Source of the DNA: Pseudomonas gozinkensis
GTDB lineage: Bacteria > Pseudomonadota > Gammaproteobacteria > Pseudomonadales > Pseudomonadaceae
Assembly: GCF_014863585.1 (NCBI RefSeq)
Contig: NZ_CP062253.1
Span: 3,374,501-3,438,500 of the forward strand
Direction of reading: 5' to 3'
Length of the DNA stretch: 64,000 bases
This document shows positions 49,286-56,932 of this stretch, piece after piece. The stretch's first letter is position 1, and each line of letters starts with the position of its first letter. The notes beneath the pieces were generated by a model, which worked only from the letters and a program-made list of their open reading frames with translations, made no database searches and was not told the DNA's origin. Position numbers and translations under genes: made by a program.

Positions 49286-50103
49286 TGGCTGATATCAGAA
49301 CCGATCCACTTGCGGGATATTTTGCTCAGCGTGCCGTCAGACTTGAGTTGCGCAATGACCTCGGTGACTTTCGCATTCCACTGCGGATCGCCCTTCTCTA
49401 CCGCCACTACGTTCGGTTCGGCATACAGTGAATCTCCGGCAATCTTGAAGCGCGGATCCTGAGCGATGCGTTCACGCGCGGTGATGAGGTTGGTGACCAT
49501 GGCATCCAGGCGCACGCCGGTGCCCAGTGCCAGATCCTGGAAGGCGACCGTTTCGTTGTCGTAAGGCGCGATCTGGACATTGTCGAACGGATAGCTCAAC
49601 GGCTTGTCCTCGGCGCCTTCAATGACCAGATCCTTGTTCAGATAGGCCTCATAAGTCGACGCACTGATCACGCCGACCTTTTTGCCGGACAAGTCCTTTC
49701 CCGCGACGATGTCTTTGTCCTTTGCATTGACCACGATCACTGCCGGTGACTGGTAATACTCCACGGGGAAGTCGAACACTTCGGCCCGCGCCTTGCTCGG
49801 TGTCATCGAGCACACGCAGATGTCGTAGCGACCGTTCCAGTGCCCGGCGGCAATCACGTCCCAGGACGGCGTTTCGAGTTTCAGCTTGACCCCAAGGCGC
49901 TCGGCGACAGCTTTAGCAACATCCACATCGAAGCCGTCGAGTTGGTTCTGGTCGTTGAGAAAAGAGAACGGCGGGTAACTCTCCATCAGGACACCGGTGA
50001 GTTCACCTTTTTGCGTCACGCGATCAAGCGTCGGCCCGGCGAATGCTGCGGCGCAACTGGCGGCGAGCGCCAGGCCAAGTGTCAAATGTGTCGGGATCTT
50101 CAA
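49282..50103 (-). CDS. ABC transporter substrate-binding protein (polar amino acid/cystine type)
   Basis: A 273-residue periplasmic binding protein with a signal peptide (THLTLGLALAASCAAAFAG). Family signature: GVLMESYPPFSFLNDQNQLDGFDVDVAKAVAERLG; also GKKVGVISASTYEAYL. I place the start at a TTG (50103) giving MKIPTHL, with GGAG nine bases upstream; the longer TTG at 50118 has no ribosome site. It is first in the operon with the permease and the monooxygenase. By context the ligand may be a sulfur compound (inference). The upstream ~150 bases are A/T-rich and presumably hold the promoter. Confidence 0.88.
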   Translation of the reverse strand: MKIPTHLTLGLALAASCAAAFAGPTLDRVTQKGELTGVLMESYPPFSFLNDQNQLDGFDVDVAKAVAERLGVKLKLETPSWDVIAAGHWNGRYDICVCSMTPSKARAEVFDFPVEYYQSPAVIVVNAKDKDIVAGKDLSGKKVGVISASTYEAYLNKDLVIEGAEDKPLSYPFDNVQIAPYDNETVAFQDLALGTGVRLDAMVTNLITARERIAQDPRFKIAGDSLYAEPNVVAVEKGDPQWNAKVTEVIAQLKSDGTLSKISRKWIGSDISQ

Positions 50104-50212
50104 GTGCGAATGCTCCAATCAGGAAAGCCTGATTAGATTAAAACGCACTATAAAATTAATATGTACTTCGTTTTAGGAATAAAAAGCTACGCTTAGGCTA
50201 TATGGAATTCAG

Positions 50213-50246
50213 CCGTCAGCATTGACGGTGCCCGCTAGCGGGCACC
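50213..50246. terminator. Double hairpin downstream of TonB receptor gene
   Basis: Two adjoining inverted repeats: CCGTCA-GCAT-TGACGG (50213-50228) and the perfect 20-bp palindrome GGTGCCCGCTAGCGGGCACC (50227-50246), sharing two bases so that only one can form fully. They lie 31 bases past the receptor stop. No T tract follows on the minus strand, so termination efficiency is uncertain. Confidence 0.5.
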
Positions 50247-50276
50247 ACTTCCTATGGGAAAAAGCTACGCCCCGGC

Positions 50277-52667
50277 TTACCAGTTGTAACTCAATTTGGC
50301 GGTAATCTCGCGACCCGGATTGTAGAAGTTCGCCGTGCCGGAACCCACCACGTGCTGCTCATCCAGCAGGTTACTGAGGTTCACAGCAAGGTCGGTGCCC
50401 TTGGCGATCTTGTAGTTGAAAGCGGCGTCGAACAAGGTGGAGCCATCACTTTTGCCGGAGTTGGCTGCATCAAAGTAATAAGAGCCGACGTAGCGCGCAC
50501 CCAAACCAACGCTCACATCAGTGCCCGGCACGTCGTAGTAGCTCCAAAGCGAAGCAGAATGCTTAGGTGCCGTGCTGAATTCATTACCCTTGAGGGAGCT
50601 ACCGTCGTACAACGAACCGCGCACTACCTCGGACTCCATGTAGGAATAGCCGCCGATCAGGCTGAGGTTCTGCGTCACTTGCGCCTTGGCCTCCAGGTCG
50701 AGGCCTCGCGCCCGCGATTCGCCCACCGTCTGTTGCTCAATGATGCCGCTCGGCAGCACCACGGCGATGGTGACGTTTTCCTGGGTCAGGTCATAAACGG
50801 CTGCGGAGAACAGTGCGTCCATACCCATCGGCGCATACTTCACGCCCACTTCGTACTGCCTGCCCGTCTGCGGTGTTACGCCTACCTGCGGCGGCGAGAC
50901 GGACTCCACCATGCTCACGTAGGTGGACACTTCATCGTTGACGATGTAAGTCAGCGCACCGCGATAGGAGGTTTCGGAGAAGTTGTCTTTCTCACTGGAC
51001 TGCAAGCCTTTGCTGGTCAGATCCATCGAGTCGTTGCGCACACCACCGGTGACGATGAAACGCTCGTAGAACGACAGGTTCTGCTGAAGAAATACGGCTT
51101 TGGTTTTCGCGTCCCGCTTGTTGACGGCATACGGCGTGATTGAGCGTGAAACACCAGTGAACACGGGATTGGCAATGTCAATTGAGGTAGTCGGGGCGTA
51201 GACCGAGCTTTCCCTGGTGGTCGAATCGAGGTACTCCACGCCCACCAGGCTGCTGCTGTCGATGTTCTCGAAGCGGGCATCGTATTGCAGCATCAGATTG
51301 CCGTTGAACTGATCGGCTTCACTGTCCGTTCCAAACAGATACCGGTCAACCGTAGTGCCGACACGTGCGGCGCTGTCGCTGAGGTACACGTAGCCAAAAT
51401 CATCGGTCAACTTGCTGTAACGCAGGTTGCTGCGCAGCACGAAGCCGTTGTCGAAGTCATGGGTGACGTTGCCGCTGAGGCTGGTGCGTTCGACGTTGTG
51501 AAAGTTGTAGCTGGGCTCACCATAAAACTTGCTGCGGTCGTATTCCTTGTCCAGCGGATAACCGCCGCTGTTGGGCGAACTGTCGGTTTTCAGATAGTCC
51601 AGAATCATGGTGGCCGACGTGTAATCCGTCGGTGCCCAGGTGAGGCCACCCATCACCAAACGGTTGTCGTCCTGCGAGTGGTCGTACTCGCGGTCGCTGT
51701 TTTGGCCTTTGGCAGTGAAGCGGCCAGCCAGGGTTTTTTCGTCGTTCAGAGCATCGCCCACATCGATGCCAGTCTCGACATGGTCAAAGGAACCGTAGGT
51801 CACATAGCCCTGGCCGAACTGCTCGAAGCGCGGCTGTTTCGTCACGAAGTTCACCGAACCGCCCGGGTCGGCCGGGCCAAACAGCGTGGAGTTGGCGCCA
51901 CGCAGAATCTCGATACGTTCATAGGCGAAAGGATCTTCGCGTACTCCGCGCATCGAACTCAGGGTCAAGCCATCACGGTAGGTGGTGGCCTGGAAACCGC
52001 GGATCTGGAAATAGTCGTTGCGGTCGTCCGTGCCATAGAAGTCCGTGACCACACCAGGCGTGTATTGCAGCGCCTCTTCCGTGGTACTGACGCTGCGTTG
52101 CTCCATTTCCTTGTTGGTGACAACCGACACCGATGCCGGTGTGTTGAGAATGCTGGTTGCCACCTTGCCGCCAACCCAGAGCTCCTTGGCGACCACCGAG
52201 TTGGCGTCGTCGTCGGCACTGACCCTGACCTTGGCATTGATGATGAGGGGCGCAAGGCGGTAGTCCTCGACATCCGTTGCGTCGAGCTCCAGAGGGCCAG
52301 CGGGCTTTTGTTGAGGAACCAGCAGATAGGCATTCGGGCCTTGCTGTTCGATTTGCAATTCGCTCCCCTGCAGCAACGACGCCAGTGCGGCCGATGTCTC
52401 GAGCGTGCTGTTCACGCCCGAGGTGGTGCGATTGGCCACGCTCGGCGCATCGAACGAAAGACTGATACCCGCCTCGCGCGCAAAGCGATCGAGCGCTGGC
52501 GCCAGTGGGCCGGCAGCGATGTTCCACTGTTTGACTTGATGGGGGTGGTCGGCGCTCGACGTTTGCGCCAGCGACGGCAACGCGTAACTGCTCACGATCA
52601 AACCAAACATCGCACCCTGTATGGCACGATTCAGTGGATGGCGCTGTGAAACCGGGGACGAACTCAT
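50277..52667 (-). CDS. TonB-dependent receptor with signalling (STN) domain, siderophore type
   Basis: A 796-residue outer-membrane receptor. The signal peptide ends near ALPSLAQ. An STN/secretin-like signalling domain spans ~45-125 (AGPLAPALDRFAREAGISLSF). The plug has QRSVSTTEEALQYTPGVV and LRGANSTLFGPADPGGSVNFVTK. The beta-barrel ends in an aromatic residue (ITAKLSYNW). The STN domain signals ligand binding to the FecR-type regulator encoded just upstream. The ATG at 52667 has GGAG eight bases upstream. The ligand cannot be read from sequence; a ferric siderophore is the family default. Confidence 0.94.
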   Translation of the reverse strand: MSSSPVSQRHPLNRAIQGAMFGLIVSSYALPSLAQTSSADHPHQVKQWNIAAGPLAPALDRFAREAGISLSFDAPSVANRTTSGVNSTLETSAALASLLQGSELQIEQQGPNAYLLVPQQKPAGPLELDATDVEDYRLAPLIINAKVRVSADDDANSVVAKELWVGGKVATSILNTPASVSVVTNKEMEQRSVSTTEEALQYTPGVVTDFYGTDDRNDYFQIRGFQATTYRDGLTLSSMRGVREDPFAYERIEILRGANSTLFGPADPGGSVNFVTKQPRFEQFGQGYVTYGSFDHVETGIDVGDALNDEKTLAGRFTAKGQNSDREYDHSQDDNRLVMGGLTWAPTDYTSATMILDYLKTDSSPNSGGYPLDKEYDRSKFYGEPSYNFHNVERTSLSGNVTHDFDNGFVLRSNLRYSKLTDDFGYVYLSDSAARVGTTVDRYLFGTDSEADQFNGNLMLQYDARFENIDSSSLVGVEYLDSTTRESSVYAPTTSIDIANPVFTGVSRSITPYAVNKRDAKTKAVFLQQNLSFYERFIVTGGVRNDSMDLTSKGLQSSEKDNFSETSYRGALTYIVNDEVSTYVSMVESVSPPQVGVTPQTGRQYEVGVKYAPMGMDALFSAAVYDLTQENVTIAVVLPSGIIEQQTVGESRARGLDLEAKAQVTQNLSLIGGYSYMESEVVRGSLYDGSSLKGNEFSTAPKHSASLWSYYDVPGTDVSVGLGARYVGSYYFDAANSGKSDGSTLFDAAFNYKIAKGTDLAVNLSNLLDEQHVVGSGTANFYNPGREITAKLSYNW

Positions 52668-52785
52668 TTTCTCGCTCCAAGAAAGGACATCGGCAAACTG
52701 GCCTGTATTCCGGCCTTCCTTAGAGGTCGAACGAGAATGAGAAACCACCTCATTATTTTTTATAGTGTGAAAAGTCTGGATGGAC

Positions 52786-53766
52786 TCAACTGGCAGCGGT
52801 CACGGTCACCCAATACCGGGTCCGATAATCAACGTGCACGCGCAGTGATTGCGCGACCAACGCCAGGACCTGATCGTTGTCGGCGAGCTGGAAGGTGCCG
52901 GAAACGCGCCGATCAGCCACCTCCTCGGCGCAGCGCAGTACCCCGGGGCGATAACGCGACAACTCCACGATGAAATCACCCAGGCGCATATTGCGCGCGC
53001 TGATCACCCCGTCCCCCCAGCTCCATGGATCAAGGCCGTTGTCCGTCAACGCACGAACACCACTTGATGTAAACAAAAGCTGATTTCCTGCCTGGACAAC
53101 GCGGCTACCAGCAATTTGACTGGAGCCGGGGAAAGCCGTGACTGAGCCTCCCTGAGCCGCGACCAGAGTGCCATCGTCACGCTCGCGTGCAAGAAAGCGG
53201 GGACTCTGAGCGCGTATGATCCCGTCGCGGGTTTGTACCCAGAACGGTCGCGCTTGAGGCGAGTGTGGATCCGCGCCGACATTCACGATGATCTCACCAC
53301 GCCGCAGGATGATCACGCGTCGCTGGGCGTCGAAATCGCTGTCGACGGCGCTGTCGCTATTGAGCTGGATAAGACTCCCATCATCGAGCTGGAAGCGTCG
53401 TTGCTCGCCGGTGCTACTGCGCTGCTGCGCAAGCATGGCCGGCAAGGGCGTGTAGTCCCGACCGAGCCAGGCCGCAGTGCCAACAGATGCCAATATGCCC
53501 AGTAGCTTAAGGCTTTCTCGCCGACGCATTCCCCGATCAGCGCCATTCAGGGTTTGCCGGGCCAATTGAGCTGGAACGCCAACCAACTCTTCCCCAAGCG
53601 TTTGCACACGCTGCCACGCCAACACATGCTCTGGGCGCTGCTGCAGCCAGTCCTCAAAGTTGCGCTGTGTTTGTTCATTGGCCTGATTGAAGCGAAGGCG
53701 CACCAACCATTGGATTGCCTGATCGACAATGGCCGGATCCAGCGCCTGCGGCTCACGCCTCGACAT
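52786..53766 (-). CDS. FecR-family transmembrane sigma-factor regulator
   Basis: A 326-residue anti-/pro-sigma protein. The N-terminal DUF4880-type cytoplasmic part (AIQWLVRLRFNQANEQTQRNF, WQRVQTLGEEL) precedes one membrane helix near 85-105. The periplasmic FecR domain has RRFQLDDGSLIQLNSDSAV and WSWGDGVISARNMRLGDFI. The C-terminal STN-like part ends DYRTRYWVTVTAAS. It overlaps the sigma-factor gene by 14 bases. It relays receptor occupancy to the sigma factor. Confidence 0.92.
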   Translation of the reverse strand: MSRREPQALDPAIVDQAIQWLVRLRFNQANEQTQRNFEDWLQQRPEHVLAWQRVQTLGEELVGVPAQLARQTLNGADRGMRRRESLKLLGILASVGTAAWLGRDYTPLPAMLAQQRSSTGEQRRFQLDDGSLIQLNSDSAVDSDFDAQRRVIILRRGEIIVNVGADPHSPQARPFWVQTRDGIIRAQSPRFLARERDDGTLVAAQGGSVTAFPGSSQIAGSRVVQAGNQLLFTSSGVRALTDNGLDPWSWGDGVISARNMRLGDFIVELSRYRPGVLRCAEEVADRRVSGTFQLADNDQVLALVAQSLRVHVDYRTRYWVTVTAAS

Positions 53767-54268
53767 AACGCAATCGATAGCAGTGTTGCAGGGCCGTGGC
53801 CAGGTCGCGTTCCACCGTAGCGCAGGAAACACTCAGTTTTTCGGCTATTTGCGCGCAGGTCAGACCGTCGAGCCGGGCATATAAAAACGCCTGGCGAACT
53901 CTCGGTTTGAGCCTGTCGAGCATGCGGTCTATGCGCTCGAGCGAATCAAGAATCATCAGCCGGCTTTCTTCCGAGGGAACCTCGTGTGGCGGCAGTAACG
54001 CGACGCTTTCCAGGTAAGCACGTTCGAGTTCGCGACGACGATACTGATCAATCATCAGTCCGCGGGCGATGCTGCTCAGATAGGCGCGGGGTTCGCGCAA
54101 GGGGCTGGATTGACGGGATTTGAGCAGACGCACGAAGGTGTCTTGCACCAGATCTGCTGCGTTATCGCGACATCCAGTGCGTCGAAGTAGCCAGCCGTTC
54201 AACCAAGAGTGGTGGGTACGATAGAGCAGCCCTAGATCTGCAATACCTAGTGTTTCGTCGCTGCGCAT
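53753..54268 (-). CDS. ECF sigma factor, FecI type
   Basis: A 171-residue sigma factor. Region 2: DNAADLVQDTFVRLLKSRQ and YLSSIARGLMIDQYRRR. Region 4: LDRLKPRVRQAFLYARLDGLTCAQIAEKLSVS. The frame runs to 54355, but the ATG at 54268 with GGGA upstream fits family length. A Fur-type box lies 25 bases upstream. It is first in the sigma-FecR-receptor cassette and should direct transcription of the receptor gene. Confidence 0.92.
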   Translation of the reverse strand: MRSDETLGIADLGLLYRTHHSWLNGWLLRRTGCRDNAADLVQDTFVRLLKSRQSSPLREPRAYLSSIARGLMIDQYRRRELERAYLESVALLPPHEVPSEESRLMILDSLERIDRMLDRLKPRVRQAFLYARLDGLTCAQIAEKLSVSCATVERDLATALQHCYRLRYVEA

Positions 54269-54292
54269 CGGCATCCCGGTAGGTACATAATT

Positions 54293-54310
54293 GATAATGA
54301 CTCGCATTCT
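54293..54310 (-). promoter_or_regulatory. Fur box upstream of the FecI-type sigma gene
   Basis: GATAATGACTCGCATTCT (plus-strand reading) resembles the Fur consensus GATAATGATTCTCATT with two mismatches in its 16 positions. Its location right before the sigma-factor gene fits iron repression of the cassette. Confidence 0.65.
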
Positions 54311-54654
54311 ACCCAGCCAGCAGGCCTGGGGCAAATACGAGGTGAGGTTCTTCACCGCTAGACAAAAAGATCGCCGTTTTATTGTCAGGTGGCTTCTTTG
54401 AGCCTATCTTGAGGAAACCTATACAGATACTTTGTTTTAGTACAAGTTTTAGCGATTTGGCCTTCGTCAGTTTTCCTGCCACTAGTGTGCTGAGTGTGCC
54501 CACTGTCAGCCGGTCATCACCGCGAAATCGAGGATTGTACGACGAAACACCCTGCAATCCTTGGACGGCAAAACCCTCTACAGCAGCTACCCTTCGTACA
54601 AGTAAATATTTCGAACCTTCCCCCTCAAAACCTGTGCAATCAGGGAGTAAGTCA
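54311..54654. other. Divergent intergenic region before the DUF3833 gene
   Basis: About 340 bases containing two copies of GTACAAGT (54440-54447 and 54596-54603), the second ~50 bases before the DUF3833 start. These may be operator or promoter elements for the DUF3833/photolyase operon; the regulator is unknown. No further gene is supported. Confidence 0.35.
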
Positions 54655-55197
54655 ATGACTCGATTCCTGCTGTTAATGGCACTGACGCTCAGCATTGCAA
54701 GCTGCACCAGCGTGGATGTCACGCGCTATGCCGATCAACAACCGGCACTCGATCTGGAGCGCTTTTTCAGCCAGCCCGTCAAGGCCTGGGGAATGTTCCA
54801 GAAGCGCAGCGGTGAAGTGACCAAGCGTTTTGAAGTCAGCATCGTCAGCCGTCGCGAAGGCAACAACCTGATTCTCGACGAGCGCTTCCTGTACAGCGAC
54901 GGTACCCGCCAACAACGCGTCTGGACATTGACGCCACAGGGCCAGGGACGCTGGAGCGGTCGCGCCGGCGATGTAGTCGGCGTTGCCAACGGCCAGGTGG
55001 CTGGCAACACGTTGCACTGGCGTTATCGTCTCAACGTGTCGGTCGACGATTCGACCTATGAAATGAGCATGGACGACTGGATGTATCTGATGGACGAGGA
55101 CACGTTGATCAACCGCACCCGCATGTCCAAATTCGGGGTTGAAGTCGGTCAGGTGACGTTGTTCTTCCGCCGCCAGGGCGCCGAATCAAGCCAATGA
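54655..55197 (+). CDS. DUF3833-family lipoprotein
   Basis: A 180-residue lipoprotein with signal peptide and lipobox (LSIASC). The body matches DUF3833: LDLERFFSQPVKAWGMFQKRSGEV, VWTLTPQGQGRWSGRAGDVVG and MSMDDWMYLMDEDTLINRTRMSKFGV. The function is unknown. A GGGAG ribosome site lies eight bases before the ATG at 54655. It is followed after 25 bases by the photolyase gene, a pairing often seen in light-responsive clusters of pseudomonads (recollection, not checked here). Confidence 0.85.
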   Translation: MTRFLLLMALTLSIASCTSVDVTRYADQQPALDLERFFSQPVKAWGMFQKRSGEVTKRFEVSIVSRREGNNLILDERFLYSDGTRQQRVWTLTPQGQGRWSGRAGDVVGVANGQVAGNTLHWRYRLNVSVDDSTYEMSMDDWMYLMDEDTLINRTRMSKFGVEVGQVTLFFRRQGAESSQ

Positions 55198-55222
55198 AAC
55201 CGACAACGCAGAGCTCGACCGA

Positions 55223-56761
55223 ATGAACGTTACCCGCCGCTTGTGCCTGGTACTGGGCGACCAGTTGTCCTTTGACCTGGCTTCATTACAGGCACTCGAT
55301 GTCGAGCGCGACACGGTGCTGTTGGTCGAAGTCATGGAGGAAGCCAGCCATGTGCCCCACCATCCACAAAAGATTGCCCTGATCTTCAGTGCCATGCGCC
55401 ATTTCGCCCAGGCCCTGCGAGAACAGGGTGTACATGTTGAATACGTCACCCTGGATGATCCCGAGAACAGCGGTTCAGTACCGGGTGAGCTACATCGCTG
55501 GCAAGCGCTGTTGCAGTCCGAGGAATTGCATGTCACCGAGTGTGGGGACTGGCGGCTGGAGCACTCGATCAAAGAATGCGGCTTGCCCATCCACTGGCAC
55601 GCCGACACGCGTTTTCTGTGCAGTCGCGAAGAGTTCGCCGCATGGGCCGAAGGCAAAAAACAGCTGCGCATGGAGTTTTTCTACCGGGAGATGCGCCGCA
55701 AGAGCCGCCTGCTGCTCAATGGCGACGGCTCACCGGTGGGTGGCACGTGGAATTTCGATGCCGAGAATCGCAAAGCCCTGCCCAAAGGCGTGAAAGCGCC
55801 CTACCCGGCACGCTTCAATAACGACGCCATCACCTGCGAAGTACTGGCTCTGGTCAAGGCGCGTTTCAGCCAGCATTACGGTGCTCTCGATGACTTCAAC
55901 TATCCCGTCACCCATGCCGATGCACAGGCACTTTGGGCGTACTTTCTCGATTACGGTCTGGCCGGGTTTGGCGATTACCAGGACGCCATGGCCAGTGATG
56001 AGCCGTTCCTGTTTCATGCGCGCATCAGCGCAGCGCTCAACATCGGCCTGCTGGATCTGCGGCAGCTGTGCAGCGACGTCGAGTCGGCGTACTGGTCCGG
56101 CAGCGTTGCGCTTAACGCCGCCGAAGGCTTCATTCGGCAATTGATTGGCTGGCGTGAATATGTGCGGGGCGTGTACTGGCTGAAAATGCCGGATTACGCG
56201 CTGGGCAATTCTTTTGGCAACAGCCGGCCGCTGCCCGAATTCTACTGGACCGGCGATACGCAGATGAACTGCATGCGCCACGCCATCGGGCAAAGCTTGC
56301 AGCACGCCTACGCGCATCACATTCAGCGGCTGATGGTCACCGGCAATTTCGCTCTGCTTGCCGGCATCGTGCCGAGTCAGATCTGCGAGTGGTATCTGGC
56401 AATTTACATGGACGCCTTTGACTGGGTCGAACTCCCCAACACGCTGGGCATGGTCATGCACGCCGATGGCGGCTTTCTCGGTTCCAAGCCCTATTGCGCC
56501 AGTGGCCAATACATCAATCGCATGTCGGATTACTGCCGAGGTTGCGCTTACAAGGTCAGCGAAAGCACGGCGGACAATGCCTGTCCGTTCAATGCGCTGT
56601 ATTGGCATTTCCTGATGCGCCACGGTGAACTGCTGCGCGGCAATCAGCGCATGGCCATGATGTACAAGAACCTCGACCGCATGCCGGAAACGAAGCAACA
56701 GGCACTCTGGCAGCGCGGCGAGACGCTGTTGGCCCGCCTGGATAACGGGGAGACGATCTGA
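55223..56761 (+). CDS. Iron-sulfur cryptochrome/photolyase (FeS-BCP family)
   Basis: A 512-residue FAD-binding photolyase-like protein. N-terminal DPRP-type Rossmann start: RRLCLVLGDQLSFDL. FAD/DNA-binding part: FIRQLIGWREYVRGVYWLKMP, and YAHHIQRLMVTGNFALLAG. Four cysteines fitting the [4Fe-4S] ligands of this family are visible: in SKPYCASGQY, DYCRGCAYK and NACPFN. Relatives such as Agrobacterium PhrB repair (6-4) photoproducts. It is co-directional with the DUF3833 gene (25-base gap). Confidence 0.92.
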   Translation: MNVTRRLCLVLGDQLSFDLASLQALDVERDTVLLVEVMEEASHVPHHPQKIALIFSAMRHFAQALREQGVHVEYVTLDDPENSGSVPGELHRWQALLQSEELHVTECGDWRLEHSIKECGLPIHWHADTRFLCSREEFAAWAEGKKQLRMEFFYREMRRKSRLLLNGDGSPVGGTWNFDAENRKALPKGVKAPYPARFNNDAITCEVLALVKARFSQHYGALDDFNYPVTHADAQALWAYFLDYGLAGFGDYQDAMASDEPFLFHARISAALNIGLLDLRQLCSDVESAYWSGSVALNAAEGFIRQLIGWREYVRGVYWLKMPDYALGNSFGNSRPLPEFYWTGDTQMNCMRHAIGQSLQHAYAHHIQRLMVTGNFALLAGIVPSQICEWYLAIYMDAFDWVELPNTLGMVMHADGGFLGSKPYCASGQYINRMSDYCRGCAYKVSESTADNACPFNALYWHFLMRHGELLRGNQRMAMMYKNLDRMPETKQQALWQRGETLLARLDNGETI

Positions 56762-56932
56762 AATCAGCGTCCGCCCGCAGCGACCGTGGTCTATCGGTGA
56801 AACTTAACGATGACGCTACCTGTCAACGGATGAACAGTCATCAAGCCACACCGCTACGCGTTACTGACTGCACCTGTCGGGCATAGCCGCCCCCTGAAAC
56901 CGGCCCTTTAACAACTTAACAAAGCAGGTGAG

